64,000 nucleotides of DNA from NCBI RefSeq assembly GCF_013407955.1, contig NZ_JACCBU010000001.1:4340001-4404000 (forward strand), read 5' to 3'. The translations under genes were made by a program, and so were the position numbers. The DNA comes from Microlunatus parietis (GTDB lineage Bacteria > Actinomycetota > Actinomycetes > Propionibacteriales > Propionibacteriaceae). The stretch's first letter is position 1; every line of letters starts with the position of its first letter. Below, piece by piece: positions 42,276 to 50,513 of the stretch. The notes under the pieces were generated by a model. That model saw only the letters and a list, made by a program, of their open reading frames with translations, was not told where the DNA came from and did no database searches.

Positions 42276-42866
42276 GTGAGGACCGTCAATCCGCAGCGTC
42301 ACGCCGCACGCGTCGAAGAGATCCTGACCGGGGCCGCGAACAGCTTCGCCCAGCATGGTTACGCCAACACCACGATCACCGAACTGCAGCGTGCCACCGG
42401 CTGCAGTTCAGGCACGCTGTTCCATTACTTCTCGGACAAGGCCAGCATGTTCCGCGCGATCATCGAAGCGGGCTGCGCCGACCAGTGGGACCGGCTCGCG
42501 GCCATCGATGCCGGCGCACCGACCGCGTTCTGGTCCGCCGTCGACATCCTGCGGAGTGACTTCACCGATCCGAACGCGCCCGGCCTGGTCGGCGCGATCC
42601 TGGAACGGAGAAGCGCCGATCCGGACCTGGAGAAGATCCTCGCAGACCACGAGAAGCTGGTCCTCGATCTCCTCTCCGGAATGATCAAACGCCTCCAGCG
42701 GCGGCGGCTGATGGACAAGTCGCTGACTCCCGACGAGGCCGCGCGCTGGGTGGTCTGGACCATCGACGGCATCATCCTGCACGTCAATGATCATGACTTC
42801 GATCCGGCCCAGGCGAGCGCGCTGCTCAGCCGCAGCCTGCGCAGCACCCTCCGGCTCACCGACTGA
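42276..42866 (+). CDS. TetR/AcrR family transcriptional regulator
   Basis: A 196-residue protein. EEILTGAANSFAQHGYANTTITELQRATGCSSGTLFHYFSDKASMFRAII is the TetR DNA-binding domain; the remainder is helical and ligand-binding. GTG start. It probably regulates the hydrolase just upstream. Confidence 0.93.
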   Translation: MRTVNPQRHAARVEEILTGAANSFAQHGYANTTITELQRATGCSSGTLFHYFSDKASMFRAIIEAGCADQWDRLAAIDAGAPTAFWSAVDILRSDFTDPNAPGLVGAILERRSADPDLEKILADHEKLVLDLLSGMIKRLQRRRLMDKSLTPDEAARWVVWTIDGIILHVNDHDFDPAQASALLSRSLRSTLRLTD

Positions 42867-42889
42867 GCGACGGCGCCGAGGCTTTGCGG

Positions 42890-43192
42890 CTACTCGGACT
42901 TGGACTGAGCCTTCTTCGCCGCCTGCTGAATCTTCTGTTGGGCCTCCTCGCCGGCATCCTTCACGGCGTCGGTGACCCCGGCGGTCTTCTCCCGGATCTG
43001 CTGTTGGGCTTCCGCCGCGCGGGCCTGAGCCTGGTCCAGCATCTGCTTCAGTTGCTCCAACAGCTGCCCGTACTGCTTGTTCCCGCCGCGAGCGCCCAGG
43101 ATCCAGCCGATCAGGCCCGCCGCTACGGCGATGGCCGCGACCGCGATCACGCCGAGTCCGCCATCACCAGCTCGTTTGTTACCCATGATCAT
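42890..43192 (-). CDS. Small membrane protein with helical tail (paralogue 3)
   Basis: A 100-residue protein: MIMGNKRAGDGGLG, membrane helix VIAVAAIAVAAGLIGWILGA, then RGGNKQYGQLLEQLKQMLDQAQARAAEAQ and a Lys/Gln/Ala-rich coil to the end. It resembles YtxH-like proteins and the two other small proteins in this cluster. GAGG lies eight bases before ATG 43192. Confidence 0.78.
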   Translation of the reverse strand: MIMGNKRAGDGGLGVIAVAAIAVAAGLIGWILGARGGNKQYGQLLEQLKQMLDQAQARAAEAQQQIREKTAGVTDAVKDAGEEAQQKIQQAAKKAQSKSE

Positions 43193-43425
43193 CGATTCGC
43201 CTCACACGACAGAGGTGCCAGAGCACTGCCGGTACCCGGAGCGAGCCCCGACCAAACCCGCGGACGGTGGATTCGGGCAAACCCTATCCTCAGGTTAGAG
43301 TAGGAATCGTTGGTCAGGCGCTCCTCAGGGGGAGTGCTCAGGAACGTCGTCCGGTTTGCGCAGTGCGGCGCAGCATCCCGCCCAGGGCTCGTGGCCCGTC
43401 TGCACGGAACGGAACAAGTGGATTC

Positions 43426-44943
43426 ATGAGTCTCGGCACGCCTGCGTCTGCGCCGGTTGAAAGTCCCGATGGTCGTCTGATCACGGTCCGTCAGGCACTG
43501 CGGTCGCCGCGACGGCTCCGGACGGAGGTCCTCGGCGGACTGGTGGTGGCGCTGGCTCTGATCCCGGAGGCGATCTCGTTCTCGATCATCGCCGGAGTCG
43601 ATCCCCGGGTCGGCCTGTTCGCGTCGTTCACGATGGCGGTGACGATCGCGTTCGTCGGTGGCCGGCCGGCCATGATCTCGGCCGCGACCGGAGCGATCGC
43701 GCTGGTCGTCGCGCCGATCGCGCGTGAACACGGCATCGACTACCTGATCGCCACGGTCCTGCTCGCCGGGGTACTGCAGATCGTCCTCTCCCTGCTGGGT
43801 GTGGCGAAGCTCATGCGGTTCATACCGCGCAGTGTGATGGTCGGTTTCGTCAACGCACTGGCGATCTTGATCTTCACCGCGCAACTGCCGCACTTGATCG
43901 GGGTCCCGTGGCTGGTCTATCCGCTGGTGGCCGCGGGCATTGTCGTGATGGTCCTCCTGCCGAAGCTGACCAAGGTGGTACCGGCGCCGCTGGTCGCGAT
44001 CGTCCTGGTCACGGTGGTCGTCGTCGTACTCGGCCTGGACGTGCCGACCGTGGGTGACGAGGGCGAACTGCCCCGCAGTCTGCCGACCCTGTTGCTGCCG
44101 CAGGTCCCGCTGACGCTGGAGACCTTGCAGATCATCGGGCCGTACGCGCTGGCCATGGCGGTGGTCGGACTGCTGGAGTCGCTGATGACGGCCAAGCTGG
44201 TCGACGACATCACCGACAGCCACTCCGACAAGACCCGGGAGGGCTGGGGGCAGGGCGTGGCCAACCTGGTCACCGGACTGTTCGGCGGCATGGGCGGCTG
44301 CGCCATGATCGGCCAGACCATGATCAACGTCAAGGCCTCCGGTGCCCGGACCCGGATCTCGACGTTCCTCGCCGGCGGGTTCCTGCTGGTCCTGGTCGTC
44401 GTCCTCGGCGACATCGTCGCGGTCATTCCGATGGCCGCCCTGGTCGCGGTCATGATCATGGTCTCGGTGGCCACCCTGGACTGGCACAGTGTCAAGCCGT
44501 CGACCCTGCGCCAGATGCCGTTCAGTGCCACCCTCATCATGGCCGTCACGGTCGTCGCCACCGTGATCACGCACAACCTGGCCATCGGTGTCATCCTCGG
44601 CGTGATCGTCGCGATCGTACTGTTCGCGCGGCGGGTGGCTCACTTCACCGAGGTCGTCGACGTGGCCCACCCGGACGAATCGACCCGGGTCTACGCCGTG
44701 CGCGGCGTCTTGTTCTTCGCCTCCAGCAACGACCTGGTCTACCAGTTCGACTACGCCGGGGATCCGGAGAACGTGATCATCGACCTGTCCGACTCGCAGA
44801 TCTACGACTCCTCGACCGTGGCAGCGCTGGACGCCATCGAGCTGAAGTACCGGCAGAAGGGCAAGAACGTCCAGATCGTCGGACTCAACGAGCCCAGCTC
44901 GGCCTGGCACCGGCTCAGCGGCCGGCTCGGCGCGTCACACTGA
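43426..44943 (+). CDS. SulP-family anion transporter with STAS domain
   Basis: A 505-residue inner-membrane transporter. LRTEVLGGLVVALALIPEAISFSIIAGVDPRVGLFASF is the conserved SulP opening. About ten to twelve helices follow, with VGLLESLMTAKLVDD and GGMGGCAMIGQTMINVKASGARTR characteristic of the family. The C-terminus (about 430-505) is a STAS domain with VIIDLSDSQIYDSSTVAALDAIE. Substrates of the family include sulfate, bicarbonate and other anions. A MerR gene follows after 4 bases. Confidence 0.94.
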   Translation: MSLGTPASAPVESPDGRLITVRQALRSPRRLRTEVLGGLVVALALIPEAISFSIIAGVDPRVGLFASFTMAVTIAFVGGRPAMISAATGAIALVVAPIAREHGIDYLIATVLLAGVLQIVLSLLGVAKLMRFIPRSVMVGFVNALAILIFTAQLPHLIGVPWLVYPLVAAGIVVMVLLPKLTKVVPAPLVAIVLVTVVVVVLGLDVPTVGDEGELPRSLPTLLLPQVPLTLETLQIIGPYALAMAVVGLLESLMTAKLVDDITDSHSDKTREGWGQGVANLVTGLFGGMGGCAMIGQTMINVKASGARTRISTFLAGGFLLVLVVVLGDIVAVIPMAALVAVMIMVSVATLDWHSVKPSTLRQMPFSATLIMAVTVVATVITHNLAIGVILGVIVAIVLFARRVAHFTEVVDVAHPDESTRVYAVRGVLFFASSNDLVYQFDYAGDPENVIIDLSDSQIYDSSTVAALDAIELKYRQKGKNVQIVGLNEPSSAWHRLSGRLGASH

Positions 44944-44947
44944 TCCC

Positions 44948-45346
44948 GTGACTGCACGGGAACCCAACCACATGCAGATCGGTGTCGTCGCCGAGCTGAC
45001 CGAGCTGTCGATCGTCACCCTGCGTCACTACGACGAGGTCGGCCTGGTCCCGCCATCGGCGCGCAGCGAGGGCGGCTTCCGCCTCTACACCGACGACGAT
45101 GTGCAACGACTCCGCACCATCCGCCGGATGAAGCCGCTCGGCTTCACGCTGGACGAGATGCGGGAACTCCTCGCGGCTCTCGACACGCTCAACGACCCGG
45201 CCGGAGCCACCGACCGGGCCGGTGCCGTGCAGATCCTGAGGCGCTGCCTCGAGCGGACCCGCGAGAGCCGCGCCAAACTGGAGCGCCAGCTCGGCTACGC
45301 CGACGAACTCGAAGGCGTGCTGACCGGGCACCTCGAGACCCATTAA
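44948..45346 (+). CDS. MerR-family transcriptional regulator
   Basis: A 132-residue protein. MQIGVVAELTELSIVTLRHYDEVGLVPPSARSEGGFRLYTDDDVQRLRTI is the DNA-binding domain, followed by a long dimerisation helix. There is no effector domain and no Cys metal site. It is co-transcribed with the SulP gene, which it may regulate. Confidence 0.92.
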   Translation: MTAREPNHMQIGVVAELTELSIVTLRHYDEVGLVPPSARSEGGFRLYTDDDVQRLRTIRRMKPLGFTLDEMRELLAALDTLNDPAGATDRAGAVQILRRCLERTRESRAKLERQLGYADELEGVLTGHLETH

Positions 45347-45376
45347 CCCGGCCTCGGCGCCGAGCCGGCCCCGGAG

Positions 45377-45436
45377 TTGACAGCAGGACCCGCGGCCGTG
45401 TTTCATCGACACATGTTGATATCAACACCGGTTGAT
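45377..45436 (+). promoter_or_regulatory. ars operon promoter and operator
   Basis: TTGACA at 45377-45382 and TTTCAT at 45401-45406 are 18 bases apart and resemble -35 and -10 elements, placing transcription start near the ATG at 45413. The perfect palindrome TGTTGATATCAACA (45414-45427) overlaps the start codon. The ArsR consensus ATCAA-n6-TTGAT fits 45421-45436 exactly. The operon is probably leaderless and self-repressed, with release by arsenite. Confidence 0.6.
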
Positions 45437-45718
45437 GTGATCAAGGTGCTGGCCGATCCGCAGCGCGAGCTGTTGATCGAGCGCCTGACCAACGGTCCGG
45501 CGTGCACCTGCCACCTGGTGGACGAGACCGGGCTGAAGCAGCCGACCGTCTCGCACCACCTCAAGGTGCTGCGCGAGGCGGGCGTCGTCGAGGCGGAGCC
45601 GCACGGCCGCTACACGTACTACCGGCTGGTCCCGGCCTCGCTCGACGCCGCGGCCGAACACGTCGCCAGGCTCGCCGAACGGGCCCGCGACACCGCGAAC
45701 GAACGGCGGGAGTGCTGA
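45413..45718 (+). CDS. arsR: Arsenical resistance operon repressor ArsR
   Basis: A 101-residue winged-helix repressor. DVIKVLADPQRELLIERLTNGPACTCHLVDETGLKQPTVSHHLKVLREAGVVEAEPHGRYTYYRL shows the DNA-binding helix. CTCHLVDE carries two Cys of the As(III) site in the classical ArsR position. The stop overlaps the acr3 start (TGATG). ATG 45413 starts inside the operator; GTG at 45437 is less likely. Confidence 0.93.
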   Translation: MLISTPVDVIKVLADPQRELLIERLTNGPACTCHLVDETGLKQPTVSHHLKVLREAGVVEAEPHGRYTYYRLVPASLDAAAEHVARLAERARDTANERREC

Positions 45719-46833
45719 TGGCCGCGTCGCCGCCCACGGGCGGATCCGCCCAGGTGTTGCGCGGCCTCTCGACGCTGGATCGCTGGCTGCCGGTCTGGAT
45801 CATCGCCGCCATGGTGGCCGGGCTCCTCGCCGGGCGGCTGGTTCCCGGTCTCGGCGGCTGGCTCAGCGCGGTCGAGATCGACGGCGTCTCGCTGCCGATC
45901 GCGCTCGGCTTGTTGATCATGATGTATCCGGTGCTGGCCAAGGTCCGGTACGACCGCATCGGCACGGTCACCCGCGACCGCAAGCTGCTGATCTCGTCGC
46001 TGCTCCTGAACTGGCTGGTCGGCCCGGCGCTGATGTTCGCACTGGCCTGGCTGTTCCTGCCCGACCTGCCCGAGTACCGGACCGGCCTGATCATCGTGGG
46101 CCTCGCCCGGTGCATCGCCATGGTGATCATCTGGAACGACCTGGCCTGCGGCGACCGCGAAGCGGCGGCGGTGCTGGTGGCGATCAACTCGGTGTTCCAG
46201 GTGATCGCGTTCGCGATCCTGGGCTGGTTCTACCTCGGCGTGCTGCCGGGTTGGCTCGGCCTCCAGCAGGCCCGGCTGGACATCAGCCCGTGGCAGATCG
46301 CGCAGTCGGTGTTGATCTTCCTCGGGGTGCCGCTGGTGGCCGGGTTCCTGACCCGGCTGCTCGGCGAACGGGCCAAGGGCCGGACCTGGTACGAGGAGAA
46401 GCTGCTGCCCAAGCTCGGCCCGTGGGCCCTGTACGGGCTGCTGTTCACGATCGTGATCTTGTTCGCGCTGCAGGGCGACCAGATCGCCGGCCGGCCGCTG
46501 GACGTGGCCCGGATCGCGCTGCCGCTGCTGGCGTACTTCGCGCTGATGTGGGGCGGCGGCTACCTGCTGGGCCGGCTGCTCGGGCTGAGCTACGAGCGCA
46601 CCACGACGCTCGCGTTCACCGCCGCCGGGAACAACTTCGAGCTGGCGATCGCCGTCGCCATCGCCACCTTCGGCGCGACCTCGGGCCAGGCCCTGGCCGG
46701 CGTCGTCGGGCCGCTGATCGAGGTGCCGGTGCTGGTCGGCCTGGTGTACGTCAGCCTCGCCCTCCGCCGCCGGTTCCCCGAATCGGCGCCCCAGAACGCG
46801 AGATCCATCATCGACACGAAGGCCGGAACATGA
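45718..46833 (+). CDS. ACR3-type arsenite efflux transporter
   Basis: A 371-residue, ten-helix permease that exports arsenite. IALGLLIMMYPVLAKVRYD opens the family pattern, GLARCIAMVIIWNDLACGD holds the conserved essential Cys, and TLAFTAAGNNFELAIAVAIATFG is the second signature helix. It is coupled by overlap to arsR upstream and to the arsC-like gene downstream. Confidence 0.95.
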   Translation: MAASPPTGGSAQVLRGLSTLDRWLPVWIIAAMVAGLLAGRLVPGLGGWLSAVEIDGVSLPIALGLLIMMYPVLAKVRYDRIGTVTRDRKLLISSLLLNWLVGPALMFALAWLFLPDLPEYRTGLIIVGLARCIAMVIIWNDLACGDREAAAVLVAINSVFQVIAFAILGWFYLGVLPGWLGLQQARLDISPWQIAQSVLIFLGVPLVAGFLTRLLGERAKGRTWYEEKLLPKLGPWALYGLLFTIVILFALQGDQIAGRPLDVARIALPLLAYFALMWGGGYLLGRLLGLSYERTTTLAFTAAGNNFELAIAVAIATFGATSGQALAGVVGPLIEVPVLVGLVYVSLALRRRFPESAPQNARSIIDTKAGT

Positions 46834-47486
46834 CCAGCTTCGATCACGAGCACAGGGCCACCTACAACCGGATCGTCGACGAGCTCACGTACGACTACGA
46901 GGGCGTCTTCGAAAGGGCGGCCATCGAGCGCGCGGTCCTGGCGGCCCGCGCGGCCCTCGAGCCGAACGCCAAGATCCACACCTTCCTGCCGGTCCTGACC
47001 GCCCGGTTCGCCAAGGAACAACTCACCGCCGCGGCCCAGGCCGAGGGCAAGATCGCCAAGCAGGTGCCGGAACTGCTGTTCGTCTGCGTCCACAACGCCG
47101 GCCGGTCCCAGCTGGCCGCAGCGCTCGCCGACCATCTCTCCGGCGGCCGGGTCCACGTACGCTCAGCGGGTTCGCAGCCCACCGGCGTGGTGAACCCGCT
47201 GGCGATCGAGGCGCTCGCCGAACGCGGCATCCAACTCGCCGAGGCCTACCCCAAGCCGCTCACCGACCAGGTCGTCCGGGCGGCCGACGTGATCGTCACC
47301 ATGGGCTGCGGAGATGCCTGCCCGATCTACCCTGGGAAGCGCTACCTCGACTGGGATGTCGCCGATCCGGCCGGACAGCCGATCGAGGTGGTCCGCAGCA
47401 TTCGTGACGATCTCGCCGACCGGGTGACCGGTCTGCTCCGAGAACTCGGCCTCGCCCCCGACCTGGAGAAAGAGCCCACGCCATGA
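46830..47486 (+). CDS. ArsC-type phosphatase-fold protein with N-terminal helical domain
   Basis: A 218-residue protein. Residues 1-72 form a three-helix module (VDELTYDYEGVFERAAIERAV, FLPVLTARFAKEQL) found in a subset of actinobacterial arsenate reductases. From 80 on it is a low-molecular-weight phosphatase fold with the CxxNxGRS loop LFVCVHNAGRSQLAAA and VTMGCGDACPIYPG, containing further redox Cys. It overlaps acr3 by ATGA. It probably reduces arsenate, or binds a thiol partner through the helical domain. Confidence 0.9.
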   Translation: MTSFDHEHRATYNRIVDELTYDYEGVFERAAIERAVLAARAALEPNAKIHTFLPVLTARFAKEQLTAAAQAEGKIAKQVPELLFVCVHNAGRSQLAAALADHLSGGRVHVRSAGSQPTGVVNPLAIEALAERGIQLAEAYPKPLTDQVVRAADVIVTMGCGDACPIYPGKRYLDWDVADPAGQPIEVVRSIRDDLADRVTGLLRELGLAPDLEKEPTP

Positions 47487-47914
47487 CCGACAAGCCCGCT
47501 GTCCTGTTCGTCTGTGTCCACAACGCCGGCCGGTCCCAGATGGCGGCCGGCTTCCTCACCCGGTTCGCCCAGGGTGCGGTCGAGGTCCGGTCCGCCGGCT
47601 CCGAGCCCGCGGACCAGATCAATCCGGTCGCCGTCCAGGCAATGGCGGAGGTGGGCATCGACATCACGGCCGAGCAGCCCAAGATCCTCACCGACGCTGC
47701 GGTCAAGGCGTCCGACGTGGTGATCACCATGGGCTGCGGCGACACCTGCCCCTTCTATCCGGGCAAGCGCTACGAGGACTGGGTGCTGGACGACCCGGCC
47801 GGCCAGGGCATCGAGGCGGTCCGGCCGATCCGGGACGAGATCAGACGCCGGGTGATCGCGCTGCTCGAAGACCTCGCCGTGCCGGTCCGGACCCTGGGCG
47901 ACGAACTCGGCTGA
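47483..47914 (+). CDS. arsC: Arsenate reductase ArsC (phosphatase-fold)
   Basis: A 143-residue protein consisting only of the phosphatase-fold domain. VLFVCVHNAGRSQMAAGFL is the catalytic loop, and VVITMGCGDTCPFYPGKRYEDW carries the resolving Cys and the conserved Asp region. It reduces arsenate to arsenite for the ACR3 pump. The ATGA overlap with the previous gene completes a four-gene coupled operon. The two reductases are clearly paralogous but not identical in active-site context. Confidence 0.95.
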   Translation: MTDKPAVLFVCVHNAGRSQMAAGFLTRFAQGAVEVRSAGSEPADQINPVAVQAMAEVGIDITAEQPKILTDAAVKASDVVITMGCGDTCPFYPGKRYEDWVLDDPAGQGIEAVRPIRDEIRRRVIALLEDLAVPVRTLGDELG

Positions 47915-48078
47915 CCCCGGCCGCGAGGGCCTTGTTCCGGCCGTCCGCCACCTCACCACTGAACCGGGGCGATCAAGCTGCGCGAAGTTTGGGTACAGCA
48001 CCCGTGAGCCACCGAGGAAGGTGAGGGTGATGGTTCACGGACGACCCGTTGTCGGTCTCGCGGCTGGACACTAGGACG

Positions 48079-49074
48079 ATGGAGCTACGGCCGATGCTGG
48101 CGACCCTGACCGATCGACTGCCGACCGGTCCGGGCTGGTTGTTCGAGCCGAAGTGGGACGGGTTCCGCGCGATCGCCAGCGTCGATCAGCCGGGTTCGGC
48201 GTCGCTCCACTCCCGCCGCGGCACCGACCTCAGGGACGCGTTCCCGGAGGTCGCGGCCGCGGTCGCCCGGGCGCTGCCCACGGGCACGGTGGTCGACGGC
48301 GAGATCGTACGGTGGGCGCCGGACGGCCGGCTCGACTTCGAGGCGCTGCAGCGGCGCAACCGCTCGGCCGGCCGAGGTGCCCGTGAACTCGCGAGAACCG
48401 AGCCGTGCCACTTGATCATCTTCGATCTGCTGCGCGCCGAGGAAGAGGACCTGACCGGCCGGCCGCTGACCGAGCGGCGCGCGCTGCTGGAGCGCCTGCT
48501 CGGCGAGCCGGACCCCGGCGACCAGCTCGTGCTCGGCCTGCAGACCGACGATGTCAGTACGGCCGAGGTGTGGCTGGACGCGCTGGCCCAGGTCGGTGTG
48601 GAGGGAATCATCGCCAAGCGTGCCGCCGGCAGCTACCGGCCGGGTGCGCGGGGCTGGTCGAAGATCAAGCGCTACGCGACGACCGAGGTGATCATCGGCG
48701 GTGTGACCGGTTCCCTCGACCAGCCCGAGTCGCTGGTCGTCGGCCGGATCCACACCACGGACGGACAATTGCACGTCGCGGGCCGGACGACCGAGCTGTC
48801 GCCCGCAGCGGCCGGACAGATCGCCGCGGTGATCACGCCGGTCGATGATGATCATCCGTGGCCGGAGGTGTTGCCGCCGTCGTGGCATGACCGGGAGCCG
48901 CGCCCGTACCACCGGGTGAAGCCGGAGGTGGTGGCCGAGATCCGGGTCGACGTCGCGACCAGCAACGGCGCCGCCGGCGAGGTCGGGCACTGGCGGCACC
49001 GGCTCCGGCATCTCCGGCTCCGGCCCGACCTCACCGCCGCCGACGTGCCGACCGATCTTGACTTGGAGGCCTGA
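48079..49074 (+). CDS. ATP-dependent DNA ligase (LigC-like)
   Basis: A 331-residue ligase. WLFEPKWDGFRAIA is motif I with the adenylated Lys, GTVVDGEIVRW motif III, GVEGIIAKR motif IV and WSKIKRYATTEV motif V; an OB-fold domain follows to the end. LigC-type enzymes seal nicks and gaps in mycobacterial repair. ATG at 48079 starts at the usual family position; TTG at 48049 is an alternative. Only 3 bases separate its stop from the cyclase-like gene, so they form one operon. Confidence 0.92.
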   Translation: MELRPMLATLTDRLPTGPGWLFEPKWDGFRAIASVDQPGSASLHSRRGTDLRDAFPEVAAAVARALPTGTVVDGEIVRWAPDGRLDFEALQRRNRSAGRGARELARTEPCHLIIFDLLRAEEEDLTGRPLTERRALLERLLGEPDPGDQLVLGLQTDDVSTAEVWLDALAQVGVEGIIAKRAAGSYRPGARGWSKIKRYATTEVIIGGVTGSLDQPESLVVGRIHTTDGQLHVAGRTTELSPAAAGQIAAVITPVDDDHPWPEVLPPSWHDREPRPYHRVKPEVVAEIRVDVATSNGAAGEVGHWRHRLRHLRLRPDLTAADVPTDLDLEA

Positions 49075-49077
49075 ATC

Positions 49078-49830
49078 ATGATCAACAACGATGCGCCGGA
49101 GGTGGGCCGGTACGACCCGGACGCCGGCTACGCCAGGATCGGCGTGATCTTGCACGAGGACCCGATCGAAGAGTCCGCCGAGACGCTGCCGCCACGCCTG
49201 CACGGCCCGGGCGCGGTCGTGTCCGGGACCGTGCTCGTCGTTGACGTACGGGATTCCAGTGGGCTCGCCCGGAAGTACCCGGCCATCCACCTGGCCCGGC
49301 TGTACCGAGCCCTGGCCTCGGAGCTGACCGCGATCCTGACCAGCCCGCAGGTGCGCCACCTCTCCTTCCACGGGGACCGGTTGTGGGCGATCTACGACAC
49401 CCCGACCGGGGCCGACGCCTCGGCCGTCCTCGACCTCGCCGCTCGGGCCAACACGGTGCGGTGGATGATCAACCGGCAACTTCAGTACCCCAACGAGAAC
49501 CTCATGATCGGCTACGGCATCGGCATCGAGTACGGCCGACTGATCATGATCAACACCGACCTCGACCCGGCCGCGACCGGCGGCAACCTCGCCTACGCCG
49601 GGCCGACGCTGCACCGGGCCGCCGAGTTGGCGCACCGGGCCGACCGGTTCGACCGGCTCCCGATTGACGTCGGGGTCGGGTTCGCCGGCCGGGTCGACGA
49701 CCGCGGCGGCCGCATCCTGACCGAGGTGTTCCAACGCGACCCCGACGATCAAGGCTGCAACGGAAACCTGATCGACCATGCCCTCTACGAAGCGGGTACG
49801 ACGGGCGAGCGGGACAGCGGTCCGGCCTGA
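49078..49830 (+). CDS. Nucleotide cyclase resembling Pycsar PycC
   Basis: A 250-residue protein with no membrane helix. GTVLVVDVRDSSGLARKY holds the first metal-binding Asp of a class III nucleotidyl cyclase, and VRHLSFHGDRLWAIYDTP the second in GD. ANTVRWMINRQL, LMIGYGIGIEYGRLIMINTDL and a C-terminal CNGNLIDHALYEA follow the pattern I know from cyclases of Pycsar anti-phage systems (IGMDYGRALMIKAG, YHGNxxNxAMxEW). Those make cCMP or cUMP. Here the expected effector (PycTM or PycTIR) is missing; the upstream neighbour is a DNA ligase. An ordinary class III cyclase is the alternative. Confidence 0.68.
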   Translation: MINNDAPEVGRYDPDAGYARIGVILHEDPIEESAETLPPRLHGPGAVVSGTVLVVDVRDSSGLARKYPAIHLARLYRALASELTAILTSPQVRHLSFHGDRLWAIYDTPTGADASAVLDLAARANTVRWMINRQLQYPNENLMIGYGIGIEYGRLIMINTDLDPAATGGNLAYAGPTLHRAAELAHRADRFDRLPIDVGVGFAGRVDDRGGRILTEVFQRDPDDQGCNGNLIDHALYEAGTTGERDSGPA

Positions 49831-49905
49831 GCCGCGCAGGGTTGACCCGACCGCCGTCCGGGTACCTGGAGACCGACGCAGATGTTCTCCAGGAAAGGAA
49901 ACCGG

Positions 49906-50358
49906 ATGAGCGCCATCGAAGAATCCGTCGAGGTCGACGTCGATGTCTCCACTGCCTACAACCAGTGGACGCAGTTCGAATCGTTCCCCAAGTTCATGGC
50001 CGGCGTGGAGTCGATCACTCAGCTCGACGACACCCACAACCACTGGGTCACCAAGATCGGCGGTGTCCGCCGCGAGTTCGACACCGAGATCACCGAACAG
50101 CATCCCGACGAGCGGATCGCCTGGCACAGCGTCGGCGGCGACGTCCGGCAAGCCGGAGTCGTCACGTTCCACCGGCTCGGCGATGACCGGTCGAAGGTGA
50201 TGATCCAGCTCGACTGGGATCCCGAGACCCCGGTCGAGAAGCTCGGCTCCGTCGCGGGCGTCGATGAGCGGCAGGTACGCGGCGATGCCCAGCGGTTCAA
50301 GGAGTTCATCGAAGGGCGCGGCTCCGAAACGGGCGCCTGGCGAGGGGACGTCCCCTGA
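49906..50358 (+). CDS. SRPBCC/polyketide-cyclase-like protein
   Basis: A 150-residue protein. MSAIEESVEVDVDVSTAYNQWTQFESFPKFMAGVESITQLDD is the characteristic opening of the cyclase/dehydrase branch of the SRPBCC fold common in actinobacterial stress regulons. EHPDERIAWHSVGGDVRQAGVVTFHRLGDDRSKV fits the rest. ATG follows AGGAAAGGAAAC. It is 75 bases after the cyclase gene, on the same strand, but has its own ribosome site. Confidence 0.92.
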   Translation: MSAIEESVEVDVDVSTAYNQWTQFESFPKFMAGVESITQLDDTHNHWVTKIGGVRREFDTEITEQHPDERIAWHSVGGDVRQAGVVTFHRLGDDRSKVMIQLDWDPETPVEKLGSVAGVDERQVRGDAQRFKEFIEGRGSETGAWRGDVP

Positions 50359-50513
50359 TCCGGCGGCGCGCCGGCGGCGGCGCCTGGTTCGGCGGAGCTG
50401 CGGCGCGTGTGGCCGGGTGCCTTCGGGTACAGGAAGCTCAGGCCATCCCCGGCGTCCTGGGAGCCGGCCGGCTCAGGTTGCGGCGGTTGAGCAGTCAGCC
50501 GCCGCAACCGCCC

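Noticed and set aside
49078..50358. SRPBCC gene as the Pycsar effector
   Set aside because: Known Pycsar effectors carry TIR or membrane domains with a cyclic-nucleotide-binding domain; the SRPBCC protein has neither and its own ribosome site, so I do not claim a complete system.
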